Assembly: GCA_900553705.1 (NCBI GenBank)
Contig: USEK01000049.1
Span: 1 to 8,915 of the forward strand
From: an uncultured Collinsella sp.
Lineage (GTDB): Bacteria; Actinomycetota; Coriobacteriia; Coriobacteriales; Coriobacteriaceae
Length of the DNA: 8,915 bases
Direction: 5' to 3'
Numbering within the stretch: position 1 is the first letter of the stretch; each line of letters starts with the position of its first letter. The position numbers and the translations under genes are program-made. The notes beneath the pieces are model-generated. The model saw only the letters and a list, made by a program, of their open reading frames with translations. It was not told where the DNA came from and ran no database searches. Positions 5,884 through 8,915 of the stretch are shown here, piece by piece.

Positions 5884-6984
5884 ATGGCTGCAATTTTCAA
5901 TAGCCCCAGCAAGTACATCCAGGGCCCGGACGAGCTGGCCAAGCTCGGTTCCTATGTCGAGCCGCTCGGCGCTAAGGCCCTCGTCATCGTGACGCCTTCG
6001 GGCAAGAAGCGCGTCGGTGCTAAGATCGAGGGCGGTTTTGCTGAGGCTAAGGCCGAGCTGCTGTTTGAGGACTTTAACGGCGAGTGCTCCAAGGGCGAGG
6101 TCGATCGCCTGGTTGCGCTCGCTCGCGACAACGGTTGCGACATCATCGTCGGCGTCGGTGGCGGCAAGATCCTCGACACCGCGAAGGCCGTTGCCTACTA
6201 CCTGGAGTCCCCGGTTATCATTTGCCCCACCATCGCTTCGACCGATGCCCCGTGTTCGGCGCTTTCGGTGCTTTATACCGATGACGGCCAGTTCGACAAG
6301 TACCTCTTCCTTAAGGCAAACCCCAATATTGTCCTGATGGATACGACGGTTATCGCGGCGAGCCCGGTGCGCCTGACGGTTTCCGGTATGGGCGATGCGC
6401 TCGCAACCTACTTTGAGGCCCAGGCGACGCATGATGCCGACGGCGGCACCTGCGCCGGCGGCAAGGGCGGAATGGCTGGCCTGGCGCTCGCCAAGCTCTG
6501 CTACGAGACGCTTATGGCCGATGGCGTCAAGGCCAAGGTCGCGCTGGAGAAGGGTGCGCTCACGCCTGCCGTCGAGCATATCATCGAGGCAAACACGCTG
6601 CTCTCCGGTATTGGCTTTGAGAGCTCGGGCCTTGCTGCTGCTCATGCCATCCACAATGGCCTGACGATGCTGCCCGAGTGCCACGGCATGTATCACGGCG
6701 AGAAGGTCGCCTTTGGTACCATCGTTCAGCTGGTACTCGAGGATGCTCCGACTGAGAAACTCGAGGAAGTCTTGGGCTTCTGCATTGAGCTGGGCCTGCC
6801 GGTCACGATGAAGGAACTTGGCGTTGCCGAGCTTACGCGCGAGCAGGCCATGATTGTTGCCGAGGCCGCCTGCGCGCCCGATGACACCATGTGCAACATG
6901 CCGTTTGAGGTGACGCCCGAGATGGTCGCAAACGCCATCCTGGGTGCCGACGCACTGGGCCACTACTATCTCATGGATGAGTAA
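5884..6984 (+). CDS. gldA: Glycerol dehydrogenase, 366 aa
   Basis: NAD-dependent glycerol dehydrogenase oxidises glycerol to dihydroxyacetone, or works in reverse, in the cytoplasm. It belongs to the GldA branch of the Fe-ADH superfamily, which uses zinc. Visible features in order: KYIQGPDELAKLGSY at the N-terminus (10-24), nucleotide-binding GVGGGKILDTAKA (90-102), CPTIASTDAPCSALSVLY (114-131) with the conserved Asp121, and the zinc ligands Asp171 (SGMGDALATYFEA), His254 (AAAHAIHNGL) and His271 (MYHGEKVAFG). The C-terminal MCNMPFEVTPEMV motif is also typical. Length matches the roughly 365-370 residues of known enzymes. The ribosome binding site is weak (GGGAT), and a strong terminator ends about 20 bases before ATG. 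No promoter is evident in the remaining gap, so expression may depend on read-through from the upstream gene or on a promoter I cannot recognise. A diverged paralogue follows. Confidence 0.95.
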   Translation: MAAIFNSPSKYIQGPDELAKLGSYVEPLGAKALVIVTPSGKKRVGAKIEGGFAEAKAELLFEDFNGECSKGEVDRLVALARDNGCDIIVGVGGGKILDTAKAVAYYLESPVIICPTIASTDAPCSALSVLYTDDGQFDKYLFLKANPNIVLMDTTVIAASPVRLTVSGMGDALATYFEAQATHDADGGTCAGGKGGMAGLALAKLCYETLMADGVKAKVALEKGALTPAVEHIIEANTLLSGIGFESSGLAAAHAIHNGLTMLPECHGMYHGEKVAFGTIVQLVLEDAPTEKLEEVLGFCIELGLPVTMKELGVAELTREQAMIVAEAACAPDDTMCNMPFEVTPEMVANAILGADALGHYYLMDE

Positions 6985-6996
6985 ATCAAGCTAAGG

Positions 6997-7032
6997 AAGG
7001 GGCAAAGCAAGCAGATGGCTTTGCCCCTTTTT
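6997..7032 (+). terminator. Rho-independent terminator after gldA
   Basis: GGGGCAAAGC (6999-7008) pairs perfectly with GCTTTGCCCC (7018-7027) around a 9-base loop. The stem is extended by AA/TT and followed by a short T-run (TTTTT). Confidence 0.9.
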
Positions 7033-7037
7033 GCTAT

Positions 7038-7066
7038 GGTGCGAAGGCGTCAGGTTTCTTTGCACC
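7038..7066 (+). promoter_or_regulatory. Inverted repeat upstream of the second glycerol-dehydrogenase-like gene
   Basis: GGTGCGAAG (7038-7046) and CTTTGCACC (7058-7066) can pair along 9 positions (one G-U) around an 11-base loop. It starts just after the gldA terminator and ends about 31 bases before ATG 7098, and no T-run follows. It could be an operator or an mRNA leader stem. It falls where this gene's promoter must lie if it has its own, but I see no clear -35/-10 pair. Confidence 0.4.
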
Positions 7067-7097
7067 AATCGTTGTTTGATGAAGGGCGGATTCTCGT

Positions 7098-8165
7098 ATG
7101 GCGCTTCCTATGGTTTACGGCGGTCCTGGCCGGTATGTTCAGGGGCCGGGCGAACTTTCGCGTCAGGGCAGGTATTTGTCATGGTTGGGCTGCGCTGCCT
7201 ATGTCTTGTTTGACCAGGGCACCGAGGATCGGCTGTGCAGGCAGATCGTCGATGGATTTCTGGATGAAGATCTAAGCGAGCCGTTCTTTAAAATTTACAA
7301 CGGTCCGTGTACGGAAGATGCCGTTGTCGAAATGGCCAAGGAAGCCCGGGCCGAGTATTGCGACATGGTGGTGGGCATTGGCGGCGGCAAGATGCTCGAT
7401 ATCGCCAAGGCAGTAGCGTTTTATGCTGAGCTGCCGTTGTGCGTATGTCCCACGGCGGCCTCGATGGATGGTCCGTGCAGCGCGATTTCGGTGCTGTATC
7501 ACGAGGATGGGTCGTTCGATCGCTATCTGATGCTCGAGAAGAATCCAGACCTGGTCGTGGTCGATACCAACGTGGTCGCGGCGGCCCCACTGCGTATGAC
7601 GGTCGCTGGTATGGGCGATGCGCTGGCAACGTACTTCGAGGCGCGTTCGTGCGCCGCGGCGAGAGGTGCGAACGAGCACGGTGGCGCGCCGGGACACTTG
7701 GCCCTGGTCGCGGCACGTGCCTGCTACGACACGCTTATGGAATGCGGCGTCGCTGCCAAGCGCGATCTCAAAAAGGGACGTATATCGCCGGCGGTTGAGC
7801 GCCTGATCGAGTGCAATATTCTGCTCTCGGGCGTCGGTTTTGAGAGCGGTGGCTTGGCGTTGGCGCATGCCATCGCCAACGGCCTGACGATTTTGCCCGA
7901 GTGCAAGGCCATGCACGGCGAGGCCGTAGCGTTTGGTCTGGTGGTCCAGCTTCGTCTGGAGCGTGCGCCCGAGCTTGAACAGGTACTCGAGTTTTGTCAG
8001 CGCGTTGGTCTGCCGACGACGCTCGAGGAGCTGGGCCTTGGCGAGATTTCCGATGCCGACCTGATGAGCGTTGCGGACGCGGCCTTTAGAAACGAACGCA
8101 ATATGGCCAACGAGCAGGCCAAGGTGACCAAACAAAAGCTCGTCGAGCTCATGCGCGAGGCATAG
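7098..8165 (+). CDS. Glycerol-dehydrogenase-like protein, diverged GldA paralogue, 355 aa
   Basis: The protein is colinear with the upstream glycerol dehydrogenase over most of its length. It shares RYVQGPGELSRQG (12-24), GIGGGKMLDIAKAVAFY (93-109), CPTAASMDGPCSAISVLY (117-134), GMGDALATYFEA (171-182), ALAHAIANGLT (254-264) and MHGEAVAFG (272-280). The presumed zinc ligands Asp174, His257 and His273 are all kept, so it is probably an active NAD(P)-dependent polyol or hydroxy-ketone dehydrogenase. Differences are concentrated around substrate and cofactor regions. The family Asp after AST/ASM is followed by Gly instead of Ala. Two residues replace three in the Cys-His loop (CKAMHG instead of CHGMYHG), Lys of HGEKVAFG is Ala, and the C-terminus is shorter, with NMANEQAKVT in place of NMPFEVT. 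Substrate may therefore differ from glycerol. ATG 7098 has AAGGGCGG about 8 bases upstream, a modest site. Terminators separate it from its homologue. Confidence 0.9.
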   Translation: MALPMVYGGPGRYVQGPGELSRQGRYLSWLGCAAYVLFDQGTEDRLCRQIVDGFLDEDLSEPFFKIYNGPCTEDAVVEMAKEARAEYCDMVVGIGGGKMLDIAKAVAFYAELPLCVCPTAASMDGPCSAISVLYHEDGSFDRYLMLEKNPDLVVVDTNVVAAAPLRMTVAGMGDALATYFEARSCAAARGANEHGGAPGHLALVAARACYDTLMECGVAAKRDLKKGRISPAVERLIECNILLSGVGFESGGLALAHAIANGLTILPECKAMHGEAVAFGLVVQLRLERAPELEQVLEFCQRVGLPTTLEELGLGEISDADLMSVADAAFRNERNMANEQAKVTKQKLVELMREA

Positions 8166-8193
8166 TTTGGCGTTTGATTGACCTTGTGCAATC

Positions 8194-8224
8194 GAGGCGG
8201 CGATAGGCCGTGGCTATTTGCCTC
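8194..8224 (+). terminator. Weak imperfect hairpin between gldA-like gene and ferredoxin gene
   Basis: GAGGC (8194-8198) pairs with GCCTC (8220-8224), enclosing an inner ATAG/CTAT stem with a bulge. No T-run follows, so it is at best a poor terminator. The rest of the 150-base gap (8166-8315) shows only a possible TATCAT (8270-8275) with TTGCCC 19 bases upstream. Confidence 0.2.
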
Positions 8225-8300
8225 AAAGGTGCTCCGCGTGTAATTTGCCCGAGGCGTGGGCTGATAGCGTATCATTATCTCTTGCTTGTTTGCACTGCTC

Positions 8301-8309
8301 AGGGAGGGG
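8301..8309 (+). promoter_or_regulatory. Ribosome binding site of the ferredoxin-like gene
   Basis: AGGGAGGGG lies 6 bases before ATG 8316. It fixes the start of the last gene, for which no upstream in-frame alternative has a comparable site. Confidence 0.75.
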
Positions 8310-8315
8310 CCGCGC

Positions 8316-8915
8316 ATGGCGCAGGAACACGATCTGTTTGATGACATTATCGAGATCAGCAAGGGTTTCGACTTTCTTAAAAACCCGCTTGGCGGTGTGA
8401 CCGATGCACTCGATCCGTCGGCGCCGCAGTGGAATCCTGCCGACTACAAGGAGCGTCCGCGCGGAAACACCATTCCGTGCCTGGCCTGCAAAAACGAGAA
8501 GAGCGGCTGCACCGCGTGCATGGACGTGTGCCCGGTCAACGCCATCGAGGTCGAGGAAGACGCCATCGAGATCCTCGACTCCTGTCGCAAGTGCGGCCTG
8601 TGCGCCGCTGCTTGCCCGACGGAGGCGATCATCTCTCCGCGCCTTGCGCCCAAAAACGTTTACGACGACATTGTCTCGGCAGCTACGAGTCATGAGACCG
8701 CCTACGTTACCTGCACGCGTGCTCTTAAGCGCATGCCGCGCGAGAACGAGGTCGTCGTTGCCTGCGTGGGCGATATTACGGCCGAGACCTGGTTCTCGGT
8801 GCTGGCCGATTATCCCAATGTGAGCGTGTACCTGCCGCTGGGCGTGTGCGATAAGTGCCGTAACACCGGTGGCGAGGACATCTTGGGCGAGGCCATTGCT
8901 ACCGCCGAGGAGTGG
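8316..8915 (+). CDS. 4Fe-4S ferredoxin-like protein with extra cysteines, 3' end cut by window
   Basis: The open frame continues through base 8915; 200 residues are visible. After an N-terminal stretch of about 50 residues without cysteines come two iron-sulfur motifs. The first is irregular: C55-x2-C58-x6-C65-x2-C68-x3-C72-P. The second is a classical CRKCGLCAAACP, C90-x2-C93-x2-C96-x3-C100-P. The pair looks like an 8Fe-type ferredoxin fold for electron transfer. Beyond residue 130 there is a distinct region with Cys133, Cys150 (VVVACVGDI) and CDKC (C178, C181) followed by RNTGGED, which could hold another metal or cluster. No signal peptide or membrane helix is visible, so it is probably cytoplasmic. 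I do not recognise the exact family. It could feed electrons to or from a larger oxidoreductase encoded to the right. A 150-base gap separates it from the dehydrogenases, so it may be its own transcription unit. Confidence 0.88.
   Translation, partial: MAQEHDLFDDIIEISKGFDFLKNPLGGVTDALDPSAPQWNPADYKERPRGNTIPCLACKNEKSGCTACMDVCPVNAIEVEEDAIEILDSCRKCGLCAAACPTEAIISPRLAPKNVYDDIVSAATSHETAYVTCTRALKRMPRENEVVVACVGDITAETWFSVLADYPNVSVYLPLGVCDKCRNTGGEDILGEAIATAEEW

Noticed and set aside
5866..6963. Minus-strand frame of 365 codons opposite gldA
   Set aside because: The plus strand has an intact GldA with all metal ligands; the antisense frame is a by-product of codon usage.
7272..8135. Minus-strand frame of 287 codons opposite the GldA paralogue
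   Set aside because: It has the same antisense artefact pattern, with no recognisable motif or ribosome binding site.

Overview
The window is GC-rich, densely coding bacterial DNA. It probably comes from an anaerobic Coriobacteriia actinobacterium such as Collinsella. That assignment rests on the gene content (MurT/GatD-type cell-wall amidation, iron-type alcohol and glycerol dehydrogenases, a multi-cluster ferredoxin) and on codon style; it is an inference, not a database match.

Left part (1-4076, minus strand): a compact operon read right to left. Two related alpha-helical repeat proteins come first (4076-3000 and 3000-1957), joined by a TAATG stop/start overlap. After 45 bases follows a long frame from 1911 that runs off the left edge. 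It contains a complete MurT Mur-ligase-like protein and then, with no stop codon, most of a GatD glutamine amidotransferase. The two subunits of the lipid II isoglutaminyl synthase, usually separate genes, are therefore fused here. The operon would link cell-wall peptide amidation with two proteins of unknown role.

Middle (4077-4576): a 500-base divergent intergenic region with no convincing gene. It holds an imperfect tandem repeat, a widely spaced inverted pair of AAACGTTT-centred sites that look like operator half-sites, and a perfect 9-bp hairpin in the leader of the next gene.

Right part (4577-8915, plus strand): three consecutive members of the iron-containing alcohol dehydrogenase superfamily. 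These are a butanol-dehydrogenase-like alcohol dehydrogenase, a canonical glycerol dehydrogenase and a diverged second glycerol-dehydrogenase-like paralogue. Strong hairpin terminators follow the first and second genes, so the three are probably controlled separately or by read-through even though they lie head to tail. They would interconvert alcohols or polyols with aldehydes or ketones using NAD(P)H, i.e. fermentative redox balancing or glycerol use. A ferredoxin-like protein with two 4Fe-4S motifs and extra cysteines begins at 8316 and is cut by the right edge; its link to the dehydrogenases is only positional.
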